From Durusdinium trenchii (taxonomy: Eukaryota > Sar > Dinophyceae > Suessiales > Symbiodiniaceae), in contig CAXAMN010018580.1 in the NCBI GenBank assembly GCA_963970005.1, positions 1 to 64,000 on the forward strand: 64,000 nucleotides of DNA, written 5' to 3'. Positions 63,971 through 64,000 of the stretch are shown here, one piece after another. Each line of letters starts with the position of its first letter. The first letter of the stretch is position 1. The notes under the pieces are model-generated. The model was not told the DNA's origin. It did no database searches and was given only the letters and a program-made list of their open reading frames with translations. The position numbers and the translations under genes were made by a program.

Positions 63971-64000
63971 TCCTCCAAAAATCTCTTCTTCAGCATACGG

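Overview
The window looks like nuclear DNA of a dinoflagellate, most likely a member of the Symbiodiniaceae or a close relative. The reasons are the multicopy, functionally uncharacterised protein families that I recognise from such genomes, the loose gene packing, the many mini- and microsatellites, an intron with a GC donor, and two assembly gaps of 10 N (26311-26320 and 37269-37278). No prokaryotic operon, rRNA, tRNA or CRISPR array was found. Organism and family names rest on memory, not on a search.

Layout. 0-4 kb: a 60-bp tandem repeat, then on the + strand a cytosine-methyltransferase-like gene broken by an in-frame TAG and a DUF7869/DDE-like gene with two inferred short introns and one frameshift. 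5.5-9.8 kb: an A/T hairpin repeat, a decayed transposase-like gene, a decayed copy of a multicopy gene here called the RPKHH family, and a repeat patch. 10-14 kb: a 120-bp tandem repeat, then two linked genes of recurrent dinoflagellate families. 15.4-20.2 kb: two nested pairs of inverted repeats around a possible BRCT-like gene and a coiled-coil gene. 21-28 kb: a hairpin element, satellites, an unknown gene at 23.2 kb, a fragment of the 11-kb gene, and a three-exon MBD-like gene with one frameshift. 31-33.5 kb: a second DUF7869/DDE-like gene on the - strand, with a GC-AG intron. 34-39 kb: fragmentary coding traces on the - strand, satellites and AT-rich blocks. 40-41 kb: a second RPKHH copy. 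43-45 kb: the C-terminal part of an SF1 helicase followed by a zinc-knuckle array, - strand. 45-51 kb: repeated modules and broken ORFs. 51-64 kb: satellites, decayed coding traces and, at the right edge, the start of a likely retroelement ORF.

The signal I consider most novel is in five repeat modules (30.05, 46.05, 47.14, 48.04 and 50.40 kb). They share one architecture: a closing stem, a stem whose loop is complementary to a downstream strand (pseudoknot or switch), a conserved CAACGAAG-like joint, a GACG-capped hairpin and a 3' GUACCUGCU strand. The stems differ in sequence between copies but stay complementary. I know of no described RNA class with this order of helices, though I could not search for one.

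Most genes here seem to belong to mobile or amplified families, and many are broken by stops, frameshifts or truncation. Exon joins were inferred by reading the frames and have not been confirmed by transcripts.
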